Positions 45,750 to 54,969 of a DNA stretch of 61,147 nucleotides are shown in pieces. The notes beneath the pieces were generated by a model that worked only from the letters and a program-made list of their open reading frames with translations, was not told the DNA's origin and searched no databases. How positions within the stretch are numbered: position 1 is the first letter of the stretch; every line of letters begins with the position of its first letter. Both the position numbers and the translations under genes were made by a program. Source of the DNA: Paraglaciecola arctica BSs20135 (GTDB taxonomy: Bacteria; Pseudomonadota; Gammaproteobacteria; Enterobacterales; Alteromonadaceae); the NCBI RefSeq assembly GCF_000314995.1, contig NZ_BAEO01000038.1:1-61147 (forward strand). Direction: 5' to 3'.

Positions 45750-48700
45750 TTAAATTATTACCAATCCCAATTGATCGTTATATCCATACTGTTTTTTCTC
45801 ATCGTGGCGAAAGTTTAGCTCGCCATAACGTAATGAAATCCTTCGTTGACTTAGTTCTTGTCTATCAGCTAAGGCTATGCAGCTCTGGTCAAAATCCCGA
45901 GTTAGCCACAGGCGCTGCTGCGCTTGTTCGCTTAGCGCAATACGTTGAATATTGAGTGATCTCTCACGTTCAATGGCATAGCCCTGTTCATTTTTTTCAC
46001 AAAACCGGCTGACTTGTTGATATTCATCAAACACTAAAAACACCTTTAGACTTGGTTCACTTTTTCTAAATGGGGCTAATGCTTGCGGTAAGGCCGTTAA
46101 AAACCAATTCTGATTGAGCCAGCCTTGCATGGTATGTGGGCCTGTTTGCGCTCCCAGATGTTTTTGGGTTGTGTAATTCGCTAGCCAATTCCAAGTGGCC
46201 GCATGTTCTAGTTCTACTAAAGTCGAGGCTTGGTTTAATTTACGCAAATAATCAGCCGTTAATTGCGGTAAATGCTGAATACGAGGTATGGCATCTAAAC
46301 GTTGGGCAACTGCTTTTACGTCAATGAGTTGCGTTAAATCCTTACTCACTAAACGCATGAAATCATCGAAACCAGGGCGATTAAACACCCTAACATCGTC
46401 ATCATGCTGATCTCGTATGCCCTTCCAGTTATATTGCATAAGGGCAATATTCGGCTCAGAAACCTCCCCTTGCCGATGCCGCTTTACCCTGCCTGCCAAC
46501 TGAATAATAGAACGATAAGAAGAGGGTTCGATCACCGCCCAATCAAAATCATGATCACGGCCAACTTCTTCTACTGGTGTTGCCACCAATATAAAAATGA
46601 CGTTTTGAATCTCAGGCGAACTAGCCTTAATAGTGCTTAAGTGCTGGCGAATAATATTTTCGTTCAACGCTGCCGGAGTTTCATCCGGTGCTTCTTTGCG
46701 TTTAAGTACCTTGTCTAAATGCTGTTCTTGCACCGAGCGTAGCAATAATACTTGCTGACTGTGGTAGGCCATGACTCTGACTTCGGTGTTTTCAGGCCAG
46801 TCCTTTTCTAAAAGGTAATTAGTCAGATCAACGCAAGGCGTTATATTCGCAACACGAATAACCCCAAACGAAACATTAGTCTGGCTACGTTCATCGTAGA
46901 AATGGTGATGTTGATGTTTGTTTAAGACACTTTGTGCAATCAGCTCAAAATAGCCAGCTTGTTTGCTTTCAATTACCTCTTGCTGACGATGACTTTGCCC
47001 CTGATAATTTTCAATAATACTTTGACAATCAGTGATATCGGCTTTGCGTTTGGCTGGTTGTTGTTGAAGTTTTGCTACACGTTTTTCAATAAATTGGGCA
47101 TGTTCTTGTCTATATTCCAATATGGCAGCGGGAGTTTCAATATTATTGTTAGTACCCACCTTAGTCGAAAATTCATCTATCCAGGCGCAGCCGATAACAT
47201 TGCTGGCATCCCGAGTTTGGCAATATAAAAGCCAACCATCCCGATAAGCCTTAAAATAACCTTCGGCAAGATAAGGGGGAATAGTCGCTGACGAAATCAT
47301 TACTTTACGGCCAAGCATACCTGCCAAATGAATCAAGCGGCCAATGGCGATTAAATCATCACCGGTAAAATCATCAATTTCATCGATAACCAAATCAGAA
47401 GACATAAGTCGCAGTGTTGGCAAGATGTAACGACCACCGCGTTTAGTCTCAGTCGCGGCCATTAAATGATCGATAGTACAAGCCAGTACTGGCGCATAGA
47501 GAAACTGCTTATCACGCTCGCAGGTTAAGACTGTACTTAAACCTTGCTCGGGTATGGCGCAGTCGTAGTCCAGCTCTTCACCCAGCAACGGCTCTTGTGA
47601 CAAAGAGCCAGTGTTTTCAAAACTCTGATCGTCTTGATCTATCTTCTCTTGTTGATGTAATTCCATGACTGCGCGCGAGCCAATTAATACCGCAAGTTCA
47701 CTGTTATCTAAACCGACACGTTCACGATATTCGTCACCCGTTTGCAAGGTTAACGTACGCAAACCAAGGGCTAAAATGAAACGTAAACTTTTGGTGTCGT
47801 TTGATAAGGCTCGCATAACTTTGGCATTGGCAAAAGTTTTACCACAACCGGTACTGGCCATATTGACGGTGAAAAAACCATATTTTAGTTTACTTTGTTT
47901 GGCAAAGTCTTGTTGCCAAGCAAGGATCTTATCTACCGCTTTATCTTGCCAATCATAAGGCTTAGGGCTACGTTGCCTTAAACTATTGATGTCTTGTGCG
48001 ACAGGTGGTTCTCGCTCAAATGCGGGTAACAAATGAGCAGTTTGTAAAGCAGACCTCGCCACTCCAACTAGATGTTCATCAAGTTTTTGCTTTAAACTTT
48101 TGGTTGCACGATCAGTGTTGGCAAATAACCCTATTGTATCCTGCCATTTTTTATCCGCTTCTTGTGATGAGTAGTAATGATCGCCCAACATCAAACAAAG
48201 TCGCGCATGATTGAGTATCAACCGATAGCTACCATCATTTATGCATTCAACAGCTTGGGCTTGGCAGGCTAACAATCGCTGCGACCATTTCTTAACCTGA
48301 TTAAGCCAAGGCTTCGAATTACTGATTAAACCTTTTGGAAAACTAAAACATGCCTTTAGTCGCTTTTGATACTCTTGTTCATCAAAGCGATTTTCATAAC
48401 CCCACTCTTTGGTAATTAGATTAAGCATCACATCAATAGAACCAACTGATTCTGAGGTGTAATCGCCCCAATTTTTTTTATCTGGTAGCGGTAAACGATG
48501 ATGGGAAACGATTAACCAAGCGACTAATTTGGCTAGTGGAGGCAATTGACTCAACGGTTGCGTTACCTTTAGTTTTATCAGTTTTTTTAAAGCGCCCTCA
48601 TTAACCTCACCGTTACTTAGTTGAGTTAGCCACGCTTCGTCTGTACTCGTATCTGTCGCCTGAATAAACGCATTTAATAACAACAGAGAAATCCATTCAT

Positions 48701-49151
48701 GACGAATCGGATCACCTTTAAAACCATTTTCACTTGTAGGATTAAGTTTTTCTTGAAATAAAGCCGTTGCTTTACCCCAGTCATGTAATAAGGCGGCTAA
48801 GCCAACCAAAGCTTTAATTAATGGCAAGTAGTGCCAATCATTTTGAATGTCAGTATTCAACAAAGTACGCTTGGTACTATTCACCGGTACCACACCCAAT
48901 TCATTAAACTTATTCCTGTTCCCCACCACCCACAAAAACTGGCTTCTTGCTCTTGAACGGATCCAGTGGCAACTCACGGCGGTGCTTTTACTAGCAGTTT
49001 GGCGTAGCATTTTTTTAACGGTTAATAAGCCGTCTTCGGTGATGAGGGTTTGCCAAGTGTTATCACCAATACGATCGGCAAAGGCATCCAGTACTCTGCG
49101 GGTTTTCTTGAGGGCGTTCTTTTCGCACTGCGAGACAAAAGTCACCATCAT
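45750..49151 (-). CDS. cas3: Cas2/3 fusion: nuclease-helicase with N-terminal Cas2 domain
   Basis: An 1133-residue I-F hallmark protein. Residues 1 to about 95 form the Cas2 domain that pairs with Cas1 in spacer integration. The HD nuclease follows with His123-Asp124 in LLHDWGK and a further His in DPIRHEW. The helicase has Walker A STGCGKTFANAK, the DEID box in LVIDEIDDF, SAT in ISSATIPP and the arginine-rich motif VI QLAGRVKRHR, all intact. It would unwind and degrade targeted DNA. Its ATG overlaps the KilA-N gene's stop by four bases (ATGA), although in other I-F loci cas1 is the direct neighbour. Confidence 0.97.
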   Translation of the reverse strand: MMVTFVSQCEKNALKKTRRVLDAFADRIGDNTWQTLITEDGLLTVKKMLRQTASKSTAVSCHWIRSRARSQFLWVVGNRNKFNELGVVPVNSTKRTLLNTDIQNDWHYLPLIKALVGLAALLHDWGKATALFQEKLNPTSENGFKGDPIRHEWISLLLLNAFIQATDTSTDEAWLTQLSNGEVNEGALKKLIKLKVTQPLSQLPPLAKLVAWLIVSHHRLPLPDKKNWGDYTSESVGSIDVMLNLITKEWGYENRFDEQEYQKRLKACFSFPKGLISNSKPWLNQVKKWSQRLLACQAQAVECINDGSYRLILNHARLCLMLGDHYYSSQEADKKWQDTIGLFANTDRATKSLKQKLDEHLVGVARSALQTAHLLPAFEREPPVAQDINSLRQRSPKPYDWQDKAVDKILAWQQDFAKQSKLKYGFFTVNMASTGCGKTFANAKVMRALSNDTKSLRFILALGLRTLTLQTGDEYRERVGLDNSELAVLIGSRAVMELHQQEKIDQDDQSFENTGSLSQEPLLGEELDYDCAIPEQGLSTVLTCERDKQFLYAPVLACTIDHLMAATETKRGGRYILPTLRLMSSDLVIDEIDDFTGDDLIAIGRLIHLAGMLGRKVMISSATIPPYLAEGYFKAYRDGWLLYCQTRDASNVIGCAWIDEFSTKVGTNNNIETPAAILEYRQEHAQFIEKRVAKLQQQPAKRKADITDCQSIIENYQGQSHRQQEVIESKQAGYFELIAQSVLNKHQHHHFYDERSQTNVSFGVIRVANITPCVDLTNYLLEKDWPENTEVRVMAYHSQQVLLLRSVQEQHLDKVLKRKEAPDETPAALNENIIRQHLSTIKASSPEIQNVIFILVATPVEEVGRDHDFDWAVIEPSSYRSIIQLAGRVKRHRQGEVSEPNIALMQYNWKGIRDQHDDDVRVFNRPGFDDFMRLVSKDLTQLIDVKAVAQRLDAIPRIQHLPQLTADYLRKLNQASTLVELEHAATWNWLANYTTQKHLGAQTGPHTMQGWLNQNWFLTALPQALAPFRKSEPSLKVFLVFDEYQQVSRFCEKNEQGYAIERERSLNIQRIALSEQAQQRLWLTRDFDQSCIALADRQELSQRRISLRYGELNFRHDEKKQYGYNDQLGLVII

Positions 49152-49963
49152 GGTTGTTTTTGCTCCAAACTTTTTACAAATGTGTCTTCGAGTAATATTT
49201 GCATCTGTGAAATGGCAATGCTGTTGAGCCTTTTTAAGCGTGCGGGCTGTGAGGTGTTGTCGTTAATAAACACTGCATTAATGCTTTCTAAGTTAGCCAA
49301 ACACACCAATTGTGCGGTGCTTGAATAATCACGAATGTTGCCTTCTTGATTTGGGTTTTGTTGACGCCATTGTTTTGCGGTTATGCCATATAAGGCCATA
49401 TTTAAAACGTCAGCCTCATTGGCATAAACAAGCTGTATTTGTTCTTGGCTTAAACTTGGTGGTAACAGATTGTTTTTAATTGCATCGGTATGGATACGGT
49501 AGTTCATTTTTGTCAACGTTCTGCGAGCATTCCACGTATGCTCAGCTTGTTCATTTTCTTTTAAACGTTGGAATTCTTTTATTAGATATATTTTAAATTC
49601 TGCGCTTATCCACATGGCAAATTCAAAGGCAATATCTTGGTGTGCGTATGTTCCACCATATCGACCAGCCTTTGCTTTTAACCCTATGGCCTTGGTTTTT
49701 CTTACCCATTCTTTGACACTAATTTTGTAGCTATTGAGTCCTGCTGAACTTTTAATTGTGGCGAATTCGCCATAATTAAAACTAGGGTTGTGGATCCGTT
49801 CCCAAATGCCTAAATACTCAACCGTATTGCGGTTTCGTAACCAGTCAGAAATAAAAAACTCGCCATCTTTGGCTTTTAACATATCGGTAAGTGATATGTA
49901 GTCATCACTGGTAATTGTGATGTTCTCACCCAATATGCTTATAACTTTATTTTTGTTACTCAA
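49148..49963 (-). CDS. KilA-N domain protein embedded in the cas operon
   Basis: A 271-residue protein of unknown role. Residues about 20-115 form a KilA-N DNA-binding domain (YISLTDMLKAKDGEFFISDW, then AGRYGGTYAHQDIAFEFAMW and IYLIKEFQRLK), a domain usual in phage antirepressors and large DNA viruses. The rest (120-271) is a helical domain without a recognised motif; the stretch MALYGITAKQWRQQNPNQEGNIRDYSS-type sequence recurs in stand-alone bacterial KilA-N proteins. Start is TTG at 49963, whose TTGA overlaps the cas1 stop; AAGGAG stands seven bases upstream. Its stop overlaps the cas2/3 ATG. It is thus fully coupled to both adaptation genes. Candidate roles: regulator, adaptation factor or phage-derived passenger. 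Confidence 0.92.
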   Translation of the reverse strand: MSNKNKVISILGENITITSDDYISLTDMLKAKDGEFFISDWLRNRNTVEYLGIWERIHNPSFNYGEFATIKSSAGLNSYKISVKEWVRKTKAIGLKAKAGRYGGTYAHQDIAFEFAMWISAEFKIYLIKEFQRLKENEQAEHTWNARRTLTKMNYRIHTDAIKNNLLPPSLSQEQIQLVYANEADVLNMALYGITAKQWRQQNPNQEGNIRDYSSTAQLVCLANLESINAVFINDNTSQPARLKRLNSIAISQMQILLEDTFVKSLEQKQP

Positions 49964-50943
49964 AGTTTGTCTCCTTTGACTTGTGTGCCTTGTAACGCCA
50001 CTTTTTTCACTTGCTCAAACATAAAATCTAATGCTTTATGGTCGGTAAATTTTTGCAATACTTGCTGGCGGAACTCTTGTTCGGTGGCGTTTTCTTTGGC
50101 GCAAATAAAGGCCCATGGCAAGACGATGGCATCCTTGATTAAATCGGCGATATCAAATACCAAAGCCCCACGGCGAGTTTTGCCGTGCATCACTGCAAAA
50201 CCATGAGGAATACCCAATACCCATAAGGTACAAGCCGCTAATCCATAAGCCAGATAGTTACCGTGGTTGAGAAAGTCATTAGCTTTGTCGGCGCTCTGAT
50301 GCTGGCGAGTAAAATCGCTTGTACCAGTATTATTGGCGGCAAATTTATATAACACTTTGGTGAGTTGGGCTTCGGTAAGCAGTAAATCTGAGGATTTTGT
50401 GGCTTGCTCGGTTCTCGTGTTAAAACGCTCTAATGCCCCTTTGATAAGATCGTTATCAGTAGTAAAACCTTCTGCACCTAGGTCTCGATCCTTGCCCCAC
50501 ACGCGTGTCAGGTATGCAATTCTTGCGGCTTGAAATTGTTTGGCTGCCTGTAAGCGTTTTTCATCATCGAACCAAAACGACATCCATCCCTGAATATATT
50601 CTGTTGGCCGATATTCACTTTGTGGTGTCATCCACTCGATGTCGTTGCCCATATACAGAGGCGTGCCACCACCACCAGCAAATCCAAGTAATACTCCCGC
50701 TTGGGCCAGCATTCTTACTGCTGCTTGGGTGATGGATGTACCATTGCCTAACAACAACACTGTGGTATTGGCGATGGGGATATTAAAATACTGGTTGTCG
50801 CCGTTGTTTCGAGAAGAGTTGACTTCTGTTAAATACAACACTCGCCCATCTTTTTGCATCACCCTACAATACTCCAGGTAATACAAATTTGCTCTTTTGG
50901 AATGCAAAATGGTTTTGAGATCTGATGGCGATAAATCTTTCAT
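49960..50943 (-). CDS. cas1: Cas1 integrase, type I-F
   Basis: A 327-residue Cas1 of the I-F type, which integrates new spacers together with Cas2/3. It opens with the family sequence LSPSDLKTILHSKRANLYYLEYCRVMQKDGRVLYLTE and has the all-helical catalytic half with GNYLAYGLAACTLWVLGIPHGFAVMHGKTRRGALVFDIADL, which contains the conserved His and Asp metal ligands. Size matches the reference (324). It is the first gene of the cas operon, about 60 bases from the predicted start of transcription, and its end overlaps the KilA-N gene. Confidence 0.97.
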   Translation of the reverse strand: MKDLSPSDLKTILHSKRANLYYLEYCRVMQKDGRVLYLTEVNSSRNNGDNQYFNIPIANTTVLLLGNGTSITQAAVRMLAQAGVLLGFAGGGGTPLYMGNDIEWMTPQSEYRPTEYIQGWMSFWFDDEKRLQAAKQFQAARIAYLTRVWGKDRDLGAEGFTTDNDLIKGALERFNTRTEQATKSSDLLLTEAQLTKVLYKFAANNTGTSDFTRQHQSADKANDFLNHGNYLAYGLAACTLWVLGIPHGFAVMHGKTRRGALVFDIADLIKDAIVLPWAFICAKENATEQEFRQQVLQKFTDHKALDFMFEQVKKVALQGTQVKGDKL

Positions 50944-51002
50944 TAGTCAGTCTTATCCATGAATTCTAAGTCCAGTATCTGTGGCTTGTGTACGTCTGCC
51001 AA

Positions 51003-51037
51003 TCCCTGAATTATAACCAGTACACTTTGTATACAGG
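51003..51037 (-). promoter_or_regulatory. Promoter and operator of the cas operon
   Basis: On the minus strand a perfect -10 box TATAAT (51015-51010) stands about 67 bases before cas1. One base upstream lies an inverted repeat, arms CCAGTACAC (51017-51025) and GTATACAGG (51029-51037) around TTT, with 7 of 9 positions symmetric. It covers the spacer and -35 zone, where no good TTGACA is found, so it suits a repressor or a class II activator. Confidence 0.6.
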
Positions 51038-51056
51038 TGCTTGTTAGAAAATGTAC

Positions 51057-51896
51057 TTAAGCGTTAAACAGCCATTGTTTTATGTCACTTTTGTTTACCA
51101 ATACCAGTTGTTGGGCTTCAGGATATTCGTCATGAAATTTAGTTTTCACCTGCATTTCTTGCAAAAGATATTGGGCTAATGCGGCACGGCAATTCACTAT
51201 TAATTGTCCATCTTGCATTTGGTAGTCTTGTTGTATCACTGTTTTCTGTGCTGCTGTTAAGCGACTATCAGCTTCAAAAATTAAGTTGATATAGGTATGC
51301 CATGACTCATCTTTGGCACTAGATTGGGTGGCCTTATCGAGTAACTCTGGATCGCCGCTAAATCGACTTAAAACAAAGTCTCTAAATTGTTGGTGTTGTT
51401 CATCATAAGCACGTAAATGCCAACGTAACCCTGTTTTGACAAACATAAAAGGTTGGATAATTCGCCCTTCATAATTAGGATTGGCTAATGACACATAATC
51501 CACATCAATACGCCGCTTTTGTTTTATCGCAGCAATCAAGCCACGCATCACAAAAGGCGACACTTGCCGTTTAGGTAAGCTCAAAGATGTATCGGTAAGT
51601 GACGGGTTTAAGTCAGAAGAAACATAACTGCTAGATTGGCTTAACCAACTTAGATATTGGTCTACATTTCCCGTAATGTTTTGAAGTGTAAATCCTTCAG
51701 AAAGTACAAAACCTTTAATATTAGCCTGGTAATGCAAGTTCTGCGGATATTGCGCTTGGTAAGATTGAATGTATTTACGTGCTTGTTGACGAGTGCGCTG
51801 ATAATAATTGACTAAATCAGTGGCATTCACTCGCCCCTGCCAATACGCTAACAATTCGATTATCGCGTTGTGAGATTGCTTTTCTACGAATTCCAT
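51057..51896 (-). CDS. WYL-domain transcriptional regulator
   Basis: A 279-residue regulator with an N-terminal winged-helix region (about 1-70, LLAYWQGRVNATDLVNYYQRTRQQARKYI), a central WYL domain (about 120-200, KRRIDVDYVSLANPNYEGRIIQPFMFV and WHLRAYDEQHQQFRDFVLSRF) and a C-terminal extension (WCX). This three-part layout is that of the CapW/BrxR repressors controlling defence islands. It lies directly upstream of the cas operon on the same strand, 113 bp from cas1, and is the obvious candidate for the palindrome there. The ATG at 51896 has GGGGAAG upstream; the TTG four codons earlier is less likely. Confidence 0.88.
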   Translation of the reverse strand: MEFVEKQSHNAIIELLAYWQGRVNATDLVNYYQRTRQQARKYIQSYQAQYPQNLHYQANIKGFVLSEGFTLQNITGNVDQYLSWLSQSSSYVSSDLNPSLTDTSLSLPKRQVSPFVMRGLIAAIKQKRRIDVDYVSLANPNYEGRIIQPFMFVKTGLRWHLRAYDEQHQQFRDFVLSRFSGDPELLDKATQSSAKDESWHTYINLIFEADSRLTAAQKTVIQQDYQMQDGQLIVNCRAALAQYLLQEMQVKTKFHDEYPEAQQLVLVNKSDIKQWLFNA

Positions 51897-52035
51897 TCGC
51901 TTCCCCAAAGATCAACAATTAACAACTATCGTTAACTTCTACTTCAGAGTCAATAGTTTACCAGAACCGAATCTATGACTTACTTAGTGGTGCCAGCAAA
52001 ATGGCAGTATCAACAGTGTTTTTGATATACCTATT

Positions 52036-52293
52036 TTAGTAATTTTGATCTATAGCTGACATTTTTTTCATAAACTGTTCAAAGTGTTCTTCTTTGGCAT
52101 ATTCAAAATCATATTGATTGTGAAAACCAAAACGTAACTTCACTAGAGCGTCTTCGATAAACAGGGTGTAACCGTCGAAGTCGGTAAATGCTTCTAACCC
52201 ACCTAACACGTATTTCTCTTCTTGTTTTTCACCATGTTGACGCATTTTTTCAAACACCGACAACACAAATTTACTGTCTATTTCATTTTTCAT
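52036..52293 (-). CDS. DUF3081 family protein
   Basis: An 85-residue soluble acidic protein resembling the DUF3081 family of marine gammaproteobacteria: SKFVLSVFEKMRQHGEKQEEKYVLGGLEAFTDFDGYTLFI followed by a helical C-terminus (FEYAKEEHFEQFMKKM). Function unknown; there are no catalytic or metal motifs. It begins at ATG 52293 and is not tightly linked to the WYL gene (139 bp apart), so probably separate. Confidence 0.75.
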   Translation of the reverse strand: MKNEIDSKFVLSVFEKMRQHGEKQEEKYVLGGLEAFTDFDGYTLFIEDALVKLRFGFHNQYDFEYAKEEHFEQFMKKMSAIDQNY

Positions 52294-52706
52294 TTTTTGT
52301 CTCTGGGGTTGTCTTTGGAAAGGTATTTTAAGCTAAGGTTTACTTCGACGTTATTCGCATTCCAAACTAATATTATGCGCCAATGAAGTCAAATTAAGCA
52401 GCACGGCTTAATTAACTTGGCTAGAAATAACCTTACTGTCATGCACTACTAGTAGTGTGCTTATCCTCTTAGAACTTGCCTACAATAGCAAGCTATTCAG
52501 GCACAAGTTGGCTTTGATAAACTCAATAATAGCGGTATTGGATGTATTCAATATATTTGCAATACAACAACTCTCTAACAGACTAGTTTTAGAGCAATTA
52601 TTTTAATGGAATTGGTATTAACCACATCAGGTTAACAAAATAACAAGGAGTCAATGCGACTCCTTGTTATAGAGGATATGCCTAGCACTAATACCATTAA
52701 AGGTGA
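52294..52706. other. 413-bp intergenic region with a palindrome
   Basis: No gene is seen. A 14-base perfect palindrome CACTACTAGTAGTG lies at 52444-52457. The terminator of the phosphoesterase gene lies at 52640-52670. The promoter of the DUF3081 gene should be near the left end. Confidence 0.5.
52640..52670 (-). terminator. Rho-independent terminator after the phosphoesterase gene
   Basis: Perfect 13-base stem ATAACAAGGAGTC / GACTCCTTGTTAT with a five-base loop, followed on the minus strand by TTTG. Confidence 0.8.
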
Positions 52707-54701
52707 TTAGCGTGAAATGAGTGCCAACTTGGTATCTTGATTAAGTATTGTCCACCAGCGGTTACCATAATTTGTGTCTAAACCAACTATAGGTTGATTA
52801 ACGCAGCTGTCTGGTCGACTAGGTGTTTGCTCAAACATTGAATCTGAGAAAGGTAATTCAACAATACATTCCACACTAGTGATAGCTTGCCAACTGCCGT
52901 CAACCATATGGGCAAGATTGACCGTACCTGCGTCCATTGTATCTGCACCGGTAAATTGTACGGCGTAGCTATCTGATACAGCACTACTGATATCCCAATC
53001 TTGAGTGGCAGTGGTAGGCAAGTTAACGACAGATTTAGCAGTTCCGTCGGTTTGCGAGGCAGCTAAACCAGTGACGGCAGTGATGTCTTTTTCGCCACCA
53101 TAAGCATTTTGGTACATACCGGTTTGGTTTTGGGTACCACTGACAATTAAAATATCCGATTCAGTCTGGTTTGCGGCTAACCAACTTAAAGTAACGTGTT
53201 CTTTTAAGTCGATGGTTGTTTCAGGAATAATTAATTCATTTGCCTCTTCATCAGGAATTGCTCGGAAAGGACTATTAAGGTTTGGAGTCCAGTTTTCGTG
53301 ATAAACAAATAACCACTGATAAGCAAGACGTGTGAGATCCATCAATGTTTCTGCGCGGCTAAAGCCTGGGGTAAAGCCAAAATCTCTGGTGCGAGTATCG
53401 GTACGATTAAATGTATCGTTAGTACCACCCACTAAGCGCGCAAATGAGCCATCGTCTCCATAACAGTCATTGCTTAAGTAATGGGTTTGAAACACCATGA
53501 CTGGACGTGTACCTTCTTTAATTGAATTTGGATAAATCATAGTTTCACAGCGGTTGGTAGTGCGTGAAAATTTATCCATTAGTTTCCAGTCGGCATTAAA
53601 GTCATAACTATCATCATTACTTTTTGCCTGATGCTCAGCATAATAAGCGGCGTAATCGACCTGCTCTCCTTGGAAAGTCAAAATAGCTGAATTGACATCA
53701 TAGTGATCAGAATTATTCCCCTCACTGTAGGTAGCATTTTTTTGTGATACCAACATTTGTACTAGTTCTCTTTCGCCGTAACGATATTCGTACCCCTTAT
53801 AGGATGCATTACCCGACATAATTTGGGTATATGCGCCCATTCGGTAATTACCACCTGTAGGTGTTGAACTAGAAGGAAGGGTTTCTAAAGTTTTTTTGGC
53901 TGTAATAAGTGAACGTTGATACTGATGTTCATGGCCTTGCACATAAATCACATCATAGTCTGAAAAAAACTGACGGATCTGAGGCTGCACATCATAAACC
54001 CAAGCGTCATCTTTAGTGCCGTCTACAATTTGCTCTCGCGTTTGACCATATTTAGCACCTATTAGGCCATCATGACTGGCCACAACAATATGTTTTATAT
54101 CATCATTTTTAGCCAAAACCGTATCTTTTATCCATTGAAAAGCGACGGGTAAATTGTAGTAAGCCAAACCAAAGATAAGCACGTTTTCGCGCACAACATA
54201 ATAATTAATCCACTCATACCCAGGCATATGCACAGCATCTTCTGGGATATAGTTTTTCATGTTATCTATCCACTCTACTGTATAAGCATAACTGGTTTCG
54301 TGATTGCCCATTACAGGTAAAAATTCAATGCCTTTGTCCTTATATTCTTGGGCAACAGATGTCCATTCAGCAAATTCTTCGGTACTGCCACCATCAGTTA
54401 AATCCCCTAAAGCAAGCACCATATCTACACCGGCACTCTCTTGATGGGCAAGCACGTTTTTCATCGGGTGTAATGCTACATGAGATTGTCCTGTTGCATC
54501 ACTACCACCTTGAGTATCGGGTAATAAACCTATAGTGAATTTCGCTACAGTAGCAGGCACTGCAGCAGGTTCTGACGGAGTTGTTACTACTGGCGTAGTC
54601 ACAGAGTTGTTAGAATCAGAGCCACAGGCAACCAGAGTTGCCGCTATGGTTAATGCAATAGAGGTTTGCGCAATAGAATACTTCTTAATGCTGATTTTCA
54701 T
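52707..54701 (-). CDS. Calcineurin-like metallophosphoesterase lipoprotein
   Basis: A 664-residue exported lipoprotein: the signal peptide ends in the lipobox LVACG with Cys26 as lipid anchor, followed by a Ser/Asn/Thr/Pro-rich linker. The metallophosphoesterase domain (about 50-330) has the motifs GLLPDTQGG (an atypical DxQ replacing DxH), LALGDLTDGG, VMGNHE, VASHDG and GHEHQY. The C-terminal 330 residues have no recognised domain but contain YPNSIKEGTRPVMVF and an Ig-like beta-rich tail. It may release phosphate from organic phosphoesters at the cell envelope; no pho-box was recognised. It stands alone. Confidence 0.85.
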   Translation of the reverse strand: MKISIKKYSIAQTSIALTIAATLVACGSDSNNSVTTPVVTTPSEPAAVPATVAKFTIGLLPDTQGGSDATGQSHVALHPMKNVLAHQESAGVDMVLALGDLTDGGSTEEFAEWTSVAQEYKDKGIEFLPVMGNHETSYAYTVEWIDNMKNYIPEDAVHMPGYEWINYYVVRENVLIFGLAYYNLPVAFQWIKDTVLAKNDDIKHIVVASHDGLIGAKYGQTREQIVDGTKDDAWVYDVQPQIRQFFSDYDVIYVQGHEHQYQRSLITAKKTLETLPSSSTPTGGNYRMGAYTQIMSGNASYKGYEYRYGERELVQMLVSQKNATYSEGNNSDHYDVNSAILTFQGEQVDYAAYYAEHQAKSNDDSYDFNADWKLMDKFSRTTNRCETMIYPNSIKEGTRPVMVFQTHYLSNDCYGDDGSFARLVGGTNDTFNRTDTRTRDFGFTPGFSRAETLMDLTRLAYQWLFVYHENWTPNLNSPFRAIPDEEANELIIPETTIDLKEHVTLSWLAANQTESDILIVSGTQNQTGMYQNAYGGEKDITAVTGLAASQTDGTAKSVVNLPTTATQDWDISSAVSDSYAVQFTGADTMDAGTVNLAHMVDGSWQAITSVECIVELPFSDSMFEQTPSRPDSCVNQPIVGLDTNYGNRWWTILNQDTKLALISR

Positions 54702-54969
54702 TATGGTGGTTTTTCTCTGTAGGAGTTAGAAAGAAAAACCATTTAAGCAATCTATTATTAATAAAAGGCTCAACATTAATGAATAATTTATTAAGTTTTA
54801 TTTACAGAAAAAATACTTCCCGAAAACTCAACTTTTCGGTTCAACCTAGAAGCAATAGAAAAATATCAAAAAGAATGGGGTTTTATAGGTACCTTGCTTT
54901 GCCTAATTGAAAAGGCTCAAGCTAGGGATTTACATGCACACAAAACCTCGCAAGTTTGTGGACTACTCG

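Noticed and set aside
49148-49963. KilA-N protein as an anti-CRISPR or anti-CRISPR-associated regulator.
   Set aside because: Anti-CRISPR genes are not normally locked by overlapping start and stop codons inside the operon they inhibit, and the protein is larger than typical Acr or Aca proteins. Kept only as a remote option.
38625-50943. CRISPR-associated Tn7-like transposon (type I-F3).
   Set aside because: Cas1 and a complete Cas2/3 with intact nuclease and helicase motifs are present, and no tnsA, tnsB, tnsC or tniQ gene is seen. The transposase is a RAYT unrelated to Tn7.
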